Shown: piece after piece, positions 19,096-27,243 of the stretch
Numbering within the stretch: the first letter of the stretch is position 1
How the letters are laid out: every line of letters starts with the position of its first letter
Source: Vibrio sp. CB1-14
GTDB taxonomy: Bacteria; Pseudomonadota; Gammaproteobacteria; Enterobacterales; Vibrionaceae
Assembly (NCBI RefSeq): GCF_040412085.2
Contig: NZ_CP115921.1
Location: 248,001 to 312,000, forward strand
Length of the DNA stretch: 64,000 nt
Direction of reading: 5' to 3'
Notes under the pieces: generated by a model
Databases searched by the model: none
Told to the model about the DNA's origin: nothing
Seen by the model: the letters and a program-made list of their open reading frames with translations, nothing else
Made by a program: the position numbers and the translations under genes

Positions 19096-19974
19096 TCATT
19101 GTTTACCGCTGTGCTCCTCATTAAAACAGCGAACGTAATAGTCGCCAAGAGTTTGTTGTCCATAACGAGGGGTGATTGCGTCTTGCGCCATCTTGGTAAG
19201 GAAAAACTCAGCAGATCCTCCCCATTTTTCTGGTAGTCGTTTCGCTACGACAAGCCCAACCTTCCTAACAAGATCCGGTAGAACAACGATTTTTGGCTCT
19301 GTTCTTTGCGCGCTAAACGACAACTCAATCATCTCACGTGTAGACAGTACCTCAGGTCCCCCCACGGCTAACTCCAATTCCGTGCGACCAATCGCCTCAA
19401 TGCAAAATCGAGCCAGATCAGCGCCATGAATCGGATTCACACGCACACCATCCTGCCCAAAAAGATACCCTTTTCCTTTGGCTGTCATGTTGTAGATCTC
19501 TTTTAAATCAGAAAAAAAACCATTTGGACGAATAACACAAGGCTTCAAAGCATTTGAACTTAGGAGTTTGCGTGCAAATCGCTCTTTTGCCGCAAGTAAT
19601 CTGACGTTTTGATGGCGTTCAGCACCAAAGGCAGAAATGTAGATGAACTTTTTCACCCCTGATTTTTCTGCCGCTTCAAGCACATTGAGATTAGCTTGAT
19701 AGTCAACATCCATATACGTGACAGCATCACGTTGTCGAGTGATACCTAAACACGAAATCACTACATCAATATCGCAAAATTGACCTATCAGTTGATTGGG
19801 ATCCGTCACTTGGGCTTTCACTATCTGCGATGAATCTAACCCCAGCGCTTCTAACTTGTTGGGATTTCGAACTAACGCCTTGAAGCTAGCTCCCTGCACG
19901 CGCAACTCTTTCACGATGTGCTGACCAAGGTAACCGGTCGCGCCCACAACTAATATCTTTGCAGTGAGTGACAT
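19096..19974 (-). CDS. NmrA-like / atypical SDR NAD(P)-binding protein
   Basis: 292 residues from ATG 19974, preceded by AGGAGG inside the end of the upstream gene; the longer frame from 20079 lies within that gene and is rejected. The N-terminal Rossmann motif is ILVVGATGYLGQHIV (GxxGxxG), followed by VVISCLGITRQRD and the YISAFGAERH segment. No classic YxxxK pair is obvious. Such proteins act as epimerase-like reductases or redox sensors. It is translationally coupled to the membrane protein gene upstream and is probably controlled by the divergent TetR regulator. Confidence 0.85.
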   Translation of the reverse strand: MSLTAKILVVGATGYLGQHIVKELRVQGASFKALVRNPNKLEALGLDSSQIVKAQVTDPNQLIGQFCDIDVVISCLGITRQRDAVTYMDVDYQANLNVLEAAEKSGVKKFIYISAFGAERHQNVRLLAAKERFARKLLSSNALKPCVIRPNGFFSDLKEIYNMTAKGKGYLFGQDGVRVNPIHGADLARFCIEAIGRTELELAVGGPEVLSTREMIELSFSAQRTEPKIVVLPDLVRKVGLVVAKRLPEKWGGSAEFFLTKMAQDAITPRYGQQTLGDYYVRCFNEEHSGKQ

Positions 19975-19976
19975 AT

Positions 19977-20591
19977 CTATACCTCCTCGTTTGTAGTCTG
20001 ATCGGACTCTGGCCGATACGGCTCTTCTCGCAAGATATGGCTCACCAGTAATTTGAGATAAAACAGTGGCAAAAACCACTCAAGCCCTACTGGAGCCCCA
20101 AACCAATACAATGACAACAATAACGCGCCTGCATACATCATGAGTGCTATAGGTCGCTGCAAATAGAGCGGCGTCATCAGTATCACCCAACTCGCCATCA
20201 TCATATAGCCACCCGTTACTGCTACCCACAACCAGTCTCCTTCTAAAAACATGCTAGCAACCAGTGATAACTGCACAAAATGAACAGCAACAAACGAGAG
20301 ATGCTGCCTTACTCCCTGTCCTTCACGATGAAACCATCGCTTGGCGCTAGAAGTGGCATTGGTAATAATGCCTCCCACGATGTCTATCGTGAGCAAAAAT
20401 AATAGTATTACTTGCCCTAAGCTCTGCGACGAACTTACTTCCCTACTAAAGATAACGGCTGCGACTCCAGCTAAAGCTGGAATATAAAGCTGAATTCGCT
20501 TCTCAGCTTTAGTTGCACCTGGACCGATCAACTTATCAATACCGCCCCAAAAACCGCCTCTTACTTTTGGGTAGTTCCAATTGATGTTCAT
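19977..20591 (-). CDS. Multi-pass membrane protein of unknown function
   Basis: 204 residues with about six predicted hydrophobic segments (LYIPALAGVAAVIF, VILLFLLTIDIVGGII, FVAVHFVQLSLVASMFL, GGYMMMASWVILM, IALMMYAGALLLSLYWF, WFLPLFYLKLLV). I recognise no family motif. Its last codons contain the ribosome site of the SDR-like gene, so the two form an operon. Two TetR-type palindromes lie just upstream of its start. Confidence 0.75.
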   Translation of the reverse strand: MNINWNYPKVRGGFWGGIDKLIGPGATKAEKRIQLYIPALAGVAAVIFSREVSSSQSLGQVILLFLLTIDIVGGIITNATSSAKRWFHREGQGVRQHLSFVAVHFVQLSLVASMFLEGDWLWVAVTGGYMMMASWVILMTPLYLQRPIALMMYAGALLLSLYWFGAPVGLEWFLPLFYLKLLVSHILREEPYRPESDQTTNEEV

Positions 20592-20606
20592 AGCAAAACC
20601 CTTTAT

Positions 20607-20620
20607 AGACCACGTGGTCT
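20607..20620. promoter_or_regulatory. TetR-type operator 1
   Basis: A perfect 14-base palindrome, AGACCACGTGGTCT, 16 bases upstream of the membrane-protein start (minus strand). Confidence 0.7.
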
Positions 20621-20663
20621 TTTTAAAATATAACTTTAACCAGATCGAGTAAAGATCTTTTTT

Positions 20664-20675
20664 GACCAGTTGGTC
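20664..20675. promoter_or_regulatory. TetR-type operator 2
   Basis: GACCAGTTGGTC shares the GACCA-NN-TGGTC pattern with operator 1, with centres 56 bases apart. It lies 57 bases before the TetR start codon, so it could mediate autoregulation. Confidence 0.65.
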
Positions 20676-20732
20676 TAAATAATGAAAGTTGTGGTACTAT
20701 TATTGAATTAGTTCAGAGAGTTAGAGACATAC

Positions 20733-21278
20733 ATGCCGAAAATCGTTGATCATGACAAAAGACGTCAAGAAATAGCCCTCAAAGCGACGACCGTGTTTTT
20801 AGAGCATGGATACAAAAACGTAGGGATGCGCCAGCTATGTGACTTATTAGGAATGAGCAAGAGTGCTGTTTACCATTATTACAAGAGCAAGGACGAACTC
20901 TTCAAGGCTGCAACCGAAGCCATGGTCAATTATGATTCGGATGCGTTACTCGATTTTCCCAAAGCAAAAGACGCTTCTCGGCCGCAACGAATAGACAATT
21001 TCATCGCTATATTGAGGCAACTTGCTCCAAGGTTCTTTCAAGAAATGCAGCTTGTCGCTGATTATATCAACGTCATAGGACATGAAAGTGTGTCGAGTGA
21101 CCCCAGTATGAATGTGGCGAATCAGAAATACTTGGCGCTATTGAGCGACTATGTGTGTTCTGCAAGCTCAAACGAGCTCTATACCTTAATGCTCGGGCTC
21201 TTAAACCACCAGCTGATGATAGGCTCTGAGCTCAAAGATGCCTATATATCTGACTTAGTTGACAAGCATATTAACTAA
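20733..21278 (+). CDS. TetR-family transcriptional regulator
   Basis: 181 residues. The N-terminal helix-turn-helix reads VFLEHGYKNVGMRQLCDLLGMSKSAVYHYYKSKDELF, as in typical TetR proteins, and the C-terminal ligand-binding half is helical and unassigned. It is divergent from the membrane-protein/SDR pair, with two matching palindromes between them, which fits a repressor of that pair and of itself. The inducer is unknown. Confidence 0.9.
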   Translation: MPKIVDHDKRRQEIALKATTVFLEHGYKNVGMRQLCDLLGMSKSAVYHYYKSKDELFKAATEAMVNYDSDALLDFPKAKDASRPQRIDNFIAILRQLAPRFFQEMQLVADYINVIGHESVSSDPSMNVANQKYLALLSDYVCSASSNELYTLMLGLLNHQLMIGSELKDAYISDLVDKHIN

Positions 21279-21293
21279 AGTCTTCTCAACTAA

Positions 21294-21315
21294 AAGGGAG
21301 GCGAAAGCCTCCCTT
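21294..21315. terminator. Bidirectional terminator with GAAA loop
   Basis: A perfect 9-bp stem, AAGGGAGGC / GCCTCCCTT, closed by a GAAA tetraloop between the convergent TetR and MalY genes. Confidence 0.85.
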
Positions 21316-21321
21316 AATCAA

Positions 21322-22491
21322 TCACTCACTAGCGAATACATGCTGCAATCTAGCGATAGCTTCTATCACCCTAGAGCGTGGTGTCGCTAAATTAAACCGA
21401 AGGAACATTTCGCCCCCCAAGCCAAACGTTGAGCCATGGTTAGCGGCGATTTTTGCTTCACTTTGCACCTTCTCAATGACCTCTTTAGGTGACAAGCCTG
21501 TTTCTGAAAAGTCGACCCAAGACAAGTAGGTCGCTTCCAGTGGCATCGATTTCAGCCTTTTGATTGAGTTGATACCTTCATCAAATATCCGACGGTTCTC
21601 ATCTAGATATTCAACCAAAGCCTCTAGCCAGGCTTCACCTTGTTCATATGCCGCAGTTGCCATTAACATTCCCATCCGGTTTGGCCCTATGCCCGCTGCA
21701 TTGAGAACATACTTAAACTTATCTCTAAGTTCAGGGTTGGGGATGATAGCGGCGCCGGTTAACGCAGAAGCGATATTGAAGGTTTTGGTTGTCGCGGCCA
21801 GAATCACCATGTTTTGCTCATGTTCGGGTGCAGCAAGTGTCGCGACGGTATGCTTGTTAGGAGGGAAAACCAGATCGTGGTGAATCTCATCGACGACAAG
21901 CACCAGATTATGACGCGCACAAAAATTGGCTAGGTCTTGGATTTCTTCTTTTGTCCATACGCGCCCACCAGGGTTGTGCGGTGAACACATAACCACAAGT
22001 TTTTCTTTACCATTTAGGCTCGTCTCAAGCGCATCAAGATCCATTTCATAGCGACCCTGGTTTTGAACCAAAGGACTTTCGACTACAACACGTTGATTTG
22101 CTTTAATGACTTTTGAAAACGCGTGGTATACGGGTGTAAACAGAATAACGCCATCACCAGGCTCGGTGTAAGCTTGAACACAGAGTGCCGTGCCTTGAAC
22201 GAGACCTGCACAAGTGATAACCCAGTCAGGGGATACTTGCCAGTCGTGCCTCTTACTCATCCAGTTCACAACGGACGCTTTGTAGCGCGAATCATCACCG
22301 TAGTAGCCATTTACACCATTTTCAGCCGCTTCGATAAGCACTTGATTTACGGCCTGTGGCGCTTTAAAGTCCATATCCGCGACCCACATCGGAAGGCCAT
22401 CATCGGTAGAGACGCCAAAGCTCGCTTCCATCTCATCCCATTTTGCTGAATGGGTTCCTCTACGCTCTACAATCTCATCAAAGTCAAACAT
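21322..22491 (-). CDS. MalY/PatB family aminotransferase (cystathionine beta-lyase-like)
   Basis: 389 residues, a fold-type I PLP enzyme. The family N-terminus is clear (MFDFDEIVERRGTHSAKWD, then LPMWVADMDF), as is the PLP-lysine region AATTKTFNIASALTG and the CSPHNPGGRVW motif. PatB enzymes cleave C-S bonds of cystathionine or cysteine conjugates; MalY also modulates MalT in E. coli. Which role applies here is not visible. It is monocistronic between two terminator/spacer regions. Confidence 0.9.
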   Translation of the reverse strand: MFDFDEIVERRGTHSAKWDEMEASFGVSTDDGLPMWVADMDFKAPQAVNQVLIEAAENGVNGYYGDDSRYKASVVNWMSKRHDWQVSPDWVITCAGLVQGTALCVQAYTEPGDGVILFTPVYHAFSKVIKANQRVVVESPLVQNQGRYEMDLDALETSLNGKEKLVVMCSPHNPGGRVWTKEEIQDLANFCARHNLVLVVDEIHHDLVFPPNKHTVATLAAPEHEQNMVILAATTKTFNIASALTGAAIIPNPELRDKFKYVLNAAGIGPNRMGMLMATAAYEQGEAWLEALVEYLDENRRIFDEGINSIKRLKSMPLEATYLSWVDFSETGLSPKEVIEKVQSEAKIAANHGSTFGLGGEMFLRFNLATPRSRVIEAIARLQHVFASE

Positions 22492-22574
22492 GCCCTATCC
22501 CTAACTCACCACGCTATTTTGATAGCGTATTTTTGAAACAATAGAGCCAGTTTAAACGGTTGATTTCAATAGAG

Positions 22575-22997
22575 CTAGTGGCTAGACATGGTTAATTGTA
22601 AGTGCCCAGTATGGGGGTCTGTCGATTCATCAACAACCGTAAAACCGCAGCGATGATAAAAACCAATCGCTCGGCAATTGTCTTTGTAGACAGAGAAAGA
22701 AAGCGAGTCTCGTTTCTTACGTGCATCCATAATCAAACGCATGCCAATCCCCACGCCTTGCGCTTGCGGCTCAACAAACAGCGCCGCTAGCTGATCATCT
22801 GTTAACGCATAAAAACCAATAACCCGCCCAGCATGCTCGTAAACATAAACCTCTGAGTTCGGAAGGTAGACGTTTCGCATATCATCGAGTTTGTCGTGCC
22901 AAAACCTTGGCTCAACAAAGTCGTGAGACTCGACAGACGCAGTCAGCCAAACTTTTAAAACGCTATCGATATCTGCTTCGTTGTATTCTCTGATCAT
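22575..22997 (-). CDS. GNAT-family N-acetyltransferase
   Basis: 140 residues starting MIREYNEADIDSVLKVWL, with the acetyl-CoA loop region LFVEPQAQGVGIGMRL (Q/R-x-x-G-x-G/A) and the C-terminal NCRAIGFYHRCGFTV. It resembles small YiaC/YjgM-type acetyltransferases. Acceptor unknown; no partner genes adjacent. Confidence 0.88.
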   Translation of the reverse strand: MIREYNEADIDSVLKVWLTASVESHDFVEPRFWHDKLDDMRNVYLPNSEVYVYEHAGRVIGFYALTDDQLAALFVEPQAQGVGIGMRLIMDARKKRDSLSFSVYKDNCRAIGFYHRCGFTVVDESTDPHTGHLQLTMSSH

Positions 22998-23091
22998 GAG
23001 GGTGTTCCATTTCCTAGCTTGCTCAAAGTATTGTGCTCAGTACCGAGGTACGACTTCAATAGTAGCTGGAAATTATGATCATTAATGGAAA

Positions 23092-24324
23092 TCATTCAAT
23101 ATTTTCTAAAGTTTGAAGTTTGGCCTCAACTTTACTACAAATGTATTCACCAATAGGAATGGCCGAAGTAGCCGCAGGGGATGGTGCATTGCAGACATGC
23201 AGGCTGCGAGCGGTCTCAGCGAACAAAAAGTCATGCACTAAACTGCCATCAGACATGACTGCCTGGGCTCTAATACCAGCGGGGTAAGGAAGGAGTTCGT
23301 TCGCCTTGATGGCTGGGCAGTACTTTTGAACCAACTGAAGATAACCCGGACGCCAAACAGAGTTCTTTAACTCTCTCAAACCGGACTTCCAATGAGTGCG
23401 TGACACTCGCCAAAAGCCCAAAAATTTGAGCATATCAACCGTGTCTTTAAGGCTAAAGTTGATGCGCCCATAGCCTTCTCGTTTAAACCCTTGCACTGCA
23501 TTAGGTCCCACGGTCAGCGAGCCATCGATCATTCGGGTTAAGTGCACACCCAAAAATGGCAATTCTGGATCGGGGATGGGATAAATGAGATGACTGATGA
23601 TGTCATGATGCTTGGCTGGTAACTGATAATACTCCCCGCGGTAGGGAATGATTTGAAAGTCGACATCGATACCAATCATCGACGCCAATCTATCCGCCAT
23701 CAACCCGCCGCACACGACTAATTGACGAGCTTGCAGAGAGGTTGACGCTCCATTGGTCCTGCAATTGATTTCGACACAATCTTGTTGTTCATTTAGCGCA
23801 GTGACTTCAGTCGACAGCAACACTTCACCACCAAGCGACTGAAATTGCTCTGCCATGGTTTGTGTGACCAATTGATAATCAACAATGCTGGTTGCTTCTA
23901 CCTTTATCGCCCCCAATCCAGTGATGTTGGGCTCGATTTCTTCGAGCTTTGCTTGGCTCAACAGCGCAACATCAATACCGTTTTCGATACAGCGTTGATA
24001 GAGAGCATCCATTCGCTTTTTCTCTATTGCGTTTGTCGCTACTAAAAGCTTTCCGCAGTTCTCCACAGCAATGTTGTGCTCAGCGCAAAAACGTTTCGTC
24101 GCCTCCGCGCCACGCTTGCAAAAATCCGCTTTGAGGCTTCCGGGTTGATAGTAGACACCCGCGTGAATCACACCGCTATTATGGCCAGTTTGATGCTTGG
24201 CAAAACTCGATTCTTTCTCGACCAACACTATCGATGCTTGAGGGTGTTTTTGTTTTAACTGCCAAGCCGTTGACACTCCGACAATACCACCACCAATCAC
24301 TATAAAATCATGGACTTTTGCCAT
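23092..24324 (-). CDS. lhgO: L-2-hydroxyglutarate oxidase
   Basis: A FAD-dependent enzyme that oxidises L-2-hydroxyglutarate to 2-oxoglutarate; the E. coli enzyme feeds electrons to the membrane quinone pool. The 410 residues include the dinucleotide fold FIVIGGGIVGVSTAWQL and the family motif KHQTGHNSGVIHAGVYYQPGS, and the C-terminal NAPSPAATSAIPIGE. ATG 24324 is preferred over a GTG one codon upstream because AAGGA then sits 6 bases away. No csiD or gab genes are nearby. A TetR gene lies directly upstream on the same strand. Confidence 0.92.
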   Translation of the reverse strand: MAKVHDFIVIGGGIVGVSTAWQLKQKHPQASIVLVEKESSFAKHQTGHNSGVIHAGVYYQPGSLKADFCKRGAEATKRFCAEHNIAVENCGKLLVATNAIEKKRMDALYQRCIENGIDVALLSQAKLEEIEPNITGLGAIKVEATSIVDYQLVTQTMAEQFQSLGGEVLLSTEVTALNEQQDCVEINCRTNGASTSLQARQLVVCGGLMADRLASMIGIDVDFQIIPYRGEYYQLPAKHHDIISHLIYPIPDPELPFLGVHLTRMIDGSLTVGPNAVQGFKREGYGRINFSLKDTVDMLKFLGFWRVSRTHWKSGLRELKNSVWRPGYLQLVQKYCPAIKANELLPYPAGIRAQAVMSDGSLVHDFLFAETARSLHVCNAPSPAATSAIPIGEYICSKVEAKLQTLENIE

Positions 24325-24374
24325 CACTTTTCCTTGTGAGCTACTCGAATGTTCTCACCATACCTTGTACGTAT

Positions 24375-24944
24375 CTACTGAGGAAGTACTGGCGTCACTG
24401 CTTTCAAATAAAGTGCCATCGACCCCTCATAAATTCGGCGCTGTTCTTGCGCGGTAACATCAGAAAACTGCATCGAAAAAGCAAATCCATGCAGATAGTC
24501 AGCGAGCAAACTCACCGCATTCGTTTTGTCATCATCATTTAGATTCAAAGGCTCGACCACCTCGTTAAAGCGCGCAATGAATACCTCAGCAGGTCCACTA
24601 CTTTGCATTTTGAATAGTGTTTCAAGCAAGCCGGAATACTCGCTAAGGAGCGCAAGGTAACTCCAGCCAAGTTCCATTACCTCCTGCTGCCAAGCTGTTT
24701 CATTATTGGGCTCGTAAATCCCTTCCACCAAAGAAACAGCAACGGCTTCGAGTAAGCTATCCTTATTTTTGAAATAGTGATAGATCGCCATAGCGTCAAT
24801 ATTGAGCTCGGTCGCTAACCCTCTGATACTGGGTATTTTCCCGTTAGTCTGCATCATCTTTTTCGCAGCTTCGATGATACGAGATTGGCTGAGTCCATCC
24901 ACCCCTTTCTCTGGGCGTCCACGTTTTTTTGAGTTGACAGTCAT
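24375..24944 (-). CDS. TetR-family transcriptional regulator
   Basis: 189 residues. The helix-turn-helix reads IIEAAKKMMQTNGKIPSIRGLATELNIDAMAIYHYFKNKDSLL after a basic KKRGRPEKG tail. A 15-base palindrome lies 28 bases upstream, in the gap shared with the divergent DHFR-like gene. The likely targets are itself and that gene, possibly lhgO downstream. The inducer is unknown. Confidence 0.9.
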   Translation of the reverse strand: MTVNSKKRGRPEKGVDGLSQSRIIEAAKKMMQTNGKIPSIRGLATELNIDAMAIYHYFKNKDSLLEAVAVSLVEGIYEPNNETAWQQEVMELGWSYLALLSEYSGLLETLFKMQSSGPAEVFIARFNEVVEPLNLNDDDKTNAVSLLADYLHGFAFSMQFSDVTAQEQRRIYEGSMALYLKAVTPVLPQ

Positions 24945-24972
24945 CGGTGATCCTAGCTAGACTTCAATTAAT

Positions 24973-24987
24973 TTCTACACTGTAGAA
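24973..24987. promoter_or_regulatory. Candidate TetR operator
   Basis: TTCTACA-C-TGTAGAA is a perfect inverted repeat with 7-base arms between the divergent TetR and DHFR-like genes. Confidence 0.6.
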
Positions 24988-25076
24988 TTTTAGCAGAGAA
25001 CAAGACTGCAGAGAACAAAAACATTGCTTCATGCACTGTTCCACTATCTAAATGACAACAATTTCAGGAGCCACAC

Positions 25077-25607
25077 ATGGCCAACATCGTATACATCGCC
25101 ACCAGTCTTGATGGTTATATCGCCGACAAAAACAACGGCGTTGATTGGCTACATGATATTCCAAACCCAGAAGGTTCCGACTTCGGCTTCGCTGAATTTA
25201 TGGACAAAGTTGACGCTCTGGTTATGGGGCGCAATACACTAGAGATCGTATTGAGCTTTGATTGTGACTGGCCATACTCAAAACCTGTGTTTGTATTGAG
25301 CAATACGATGACAGAAGTACCGGAGGGTCTTGAAGGAAAAGTTTTCTTGGTCAAAGGCGAGCTTAAAACCATCATTGCCGAGCTCGCGGCTCAAGGTTAC
25401 AACGACCTGTATATCGATGGCGGTAAAACAATTCAGAGTTTCCTCAAAGAAGATCTTATCGATGAACTGATTATTAGCACGATTCCAGTTCTACTCGGCG
25501 GAGGGATTCCTCTGTTTGGTGAGTTAGATAAACCGCTGAAGTTTAAGCACGAGTCAGCCGAAAGATATGCGGATTGCATTGTGAAGAATCGGTTTGTGAG
25601 GGTTTAA
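25077..25607 (+). CDS. Dihydrofolate reductase / RibD C-terminal domain family protein
   Basis: 176 residues of the small NADPH-dependent reductase family related to RibD-C. ATSLDGYIADKNNGVDWL, VDALVMGRNTLEIVL and the GGG-type cofactor motif (IPVLLGGGIPLFGE) are typical. These proteins are not essential DHFRs, and the physiological substrate is generally unknown. It is divergent from the TetR gene with an operator between, suggesting induction by some small molecule. Confidence 0.88.
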   Translation: MANIVYIATSLDGYIADKNNGVDWLHDIPNPEGSDFGFAEFMDKVDALVMGRNTLEIVLSFDCDWPYSKPVFVLSNTMTEVPEGLEGKVFLVKGELKTIIAELAAQGYNDLYIDGGKTIQSFLKEDLIDELIISTIPVLLGGGIPLFGELDKPLKFKHESAERYADCIVKNRFVRV

Positions 25608-25793
25608 TACCTAGAGTAAACGTTCACTGTTTCCACATTCAGGCTAACGGCTTGAGTGGGAGAAATTTCGTTCTCAACATACATATCAATTGCTTGGTAT
25701 TCTGCCCTGCAGCAAAGTGTGCACTTTTACTGCTGGTGCATTTGCTCGGTACTTCCTCACTATTACGTATCATTCTTCCAACACGCAAACGTC

Positions 25794-26162
25794 ATGAAAA
25801 CTCGGCTGTATAACACCGTTCACCAAACATCTTTTCGAAAACAACTGCGAAACAACCCTACTTTGGCAGAAGCTCGACTCTGGTATTTTTTGAGAGGTGG
25901 GAAGGTTGGCGCGAAATTTCGACGTCAATATGGCGTTGGGGACTATGTGTTAGATTTTTACTCGCCTGAGTTGCGGCTGGCGATAGAAGTTGATGGTGAT
26001 AGCCATTTTTCTGTTGAAGGACAGGAACATGATTCGGTGCGAGCGGAGTTTTTGGAGACACGAGGCATTCAAGTAATTCGGTTTACCAATCGGGAAGTAC
26101 TGGAGGTGTGTGATGAGGTTGTTGAGGTGATTCGTGAGATGGTGAGAGAGTTAAAGAGGTGA
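25794..26162 (+). CDS. DUF559 endonuclease-domain protein
   Basis: 122 residues from ATG 25794 (MKTRLYNTVHQTSFRK); the longer frame from 25656 has poor coding character and is not used. It shows the DUF559/Vsr-like pattern: NPTLAEARLWYFLR, KFRRQYGVGDYVLDFYSPE, LAIEVDGDSHF and IQVIRFTNREVL. The Glu/Asp residues match the PD-(D/E)XK-like nuclease core. Such genes are scattered singly in many genomes; this one is followed directly by a palindromic repeat element. Confidence 0.85.
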   Translation: MKTRLYNTVHQTSFRKQLRNNPTLAEARLWYFLRGGKVGAKFRRQYGVGDYVLDFYSPELRLAIEVDGDSHFSVEGQEHDSVRAEFLETRGIQVIRFTNREVLEVCDEVVEVIREMVRELKR

Positions 26163-26169
26163 AAACATA

Positions 26170-26340
26170 AGGCGATGCGTAGCGAGCCTGTGACTCCTCC
26201 CCTTAATAAGGGGAGGCTGGGAGGGGTGCTCTTTGCTTTTAAATCATTGAAATAATATGAAAAGAGCCTAAGAACACCCCCTCTAGCTCCCCCTTATTAA
26301 GGGGGAGAACACACTGCTCGTTCCTAACGTCACATCGCCT
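26170..26340. repeat. 171-base imperfect palindrome (MITE-like or REP-like) beside DUF559
   Basis: The element starts AGGCGATG and ends CATCGCCT. Inside, a GGGGAGG-type hairpin (26194-26228) is mirrored by its near-complement (26273-26310), each with its own TTAATAA or TTATTAA centre. It looks like a folded mobile repeat; similar blocks often accompany DUF559 genes in other genomes. No transposase is nearby. Confidence 0.7.
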
Positions 26341-26397
26341 ATTTTCTACTAATTAACGAACGTTAGCTAGTCGGTGCAGAAAACCAAATCACAAACC

Positions 26398-27072
26398 CTA
26401 ACTTTCAAATGAAAGCTTACCCCCAAACGCCCCACTCCAATCCTTATCAAACTGCTCAACCGCAGGTTCAATCGCTGGATGTGAGAACATCTGCGCTGCC
26501 ACATCCACCGGCAACGTAATCGCGCCGATACCAAGCTTCATCACATCCATCGCCTGCTGAACATTCTTAAAGCTGGCCGCTAAGATCTTTGACGACAATC
26601 CATTCTTTTCAATTAGCATTTGAATATCGCGCACCACTGCAACACCATCGCCATTCATGGCATCAATGCGGTTAACGTACGGCGCGAGATAGTCTGCACC
26701 ACAAAGCGCAGCCATAAAGCCTTGCTGAGCCGTGTAGATAGCGGTAGCCAGCACTTGAATACCTCCTTTTTTCATAAGCTTAATCGCAGCGAGACCGTTT
26801 TCTGTCGCCGGCACCTTCACCACCATATCGTAAGGAAGTTCGTTAAGCATTTTGGCTTCTGCCACCATTGAGGCAACATCTTTGCTCACCACCTGAGCAT
26901 GGAAACGCGCCTCTTTTCCTAATACTTCTGACATTGACTTTAGTGTGTCAGTTAAGCCTTCACCCGATTTCGCAACAATCGTAGGGTTGGTGGTGATGCC
27001 CTTTAGCGGGAAGCATTGGTTAAAGCGCGCGGTTTCGTTTACATCTGCGGTATCTAAATACAGTTCAATCAT
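26398..27072 (-). CDS. fsa: Fructose-6-phosphate aldolase-like transaldolase family protein
   Basis: A 224-residue class I aldolase. The Schiff-base Lys is in YDMVVKVPATENGL; MIELYLDTADVNE, KGITTNPTIVAKSG and ILAASFKNVQQ are as in E. coli FsaA/MipB. It splits or joins C3+C3 sugars using dihydroxyacetone or hydroxyacetone as donor. I choose ATG 27072 for spacing to GAGAG; a second ATG is two codons upstream. In E. coli, fsa genes likewise lie beside glycyl-radical enzyme genes (ybiW/ybiY, pflD/pflC). It is divergent from the activase. Confidence 0.9.
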   Translation of the reverse strand: MIELYLDTADVNETARFNQCFPLKGITTNPTIVAKSGEGLTDTLKSMSEVLGKEARFHAQVVSKDVASMVAEAKMLNELPYDMVVKVPATENGLAAIKLMKKGGIQVLATAIYTAQQGFMAALCGADYLAPYVNRIDAMNGDGVAVVRDIQMLIEKNGLSSKILAASFKNVQQAMDVMKLGIGAITLPVDVAAQMFSHPAIEPAVEQFDKDWSGAFGGKLSFES

Positions 27073-27144
27073 AGTCATCTCTCAGATCTTTATTTGAGCC
27101 ATCTCATGTTGTGAACAATATAGATCTGCCGAATGTTTAAGATC

Positions 27145-27158
27145 TTGATTGCGATCAA
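27145..27158. promoter_or_regulatory. FNR box upstream of the glycyl-radical operon
   Basis: TTGAT-TGCG-ATCAA is a perfect FNR consensus. If activation is class II (centre at -41.5), transcription would start near 27193, with TTTAAT (27179-27184) as the -10 element. Confidence 0.8.
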
Positions 27159-27196
27159 AACAAACTTCAAATGAAAGATTTAATTTTCACTAAACG

Positions 27197-27214
27197 AAAG
27201 TAATTATTTACTTT
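27197..27214. promoter_or_regulatory. Candidate DeoR-type operator near the predicted transcription start
   Basis: AAAGTAA-TTAT-TTACTTT is a perfect inverted repeat, followed by AAATGAAAC. The same AAATGAAA words recur in the deoR promoter region. Confidence 0.5.
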
Positions 27215-27243
27215 AAATGAAACGCGAGAAGTTAGAGGTAACC

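Noticed and set aside
25656..25793. N-terminal extension of the DUF559 frame
   Set aside because: Low coding quality, and the family alignment begins at the internal ATG 25794.
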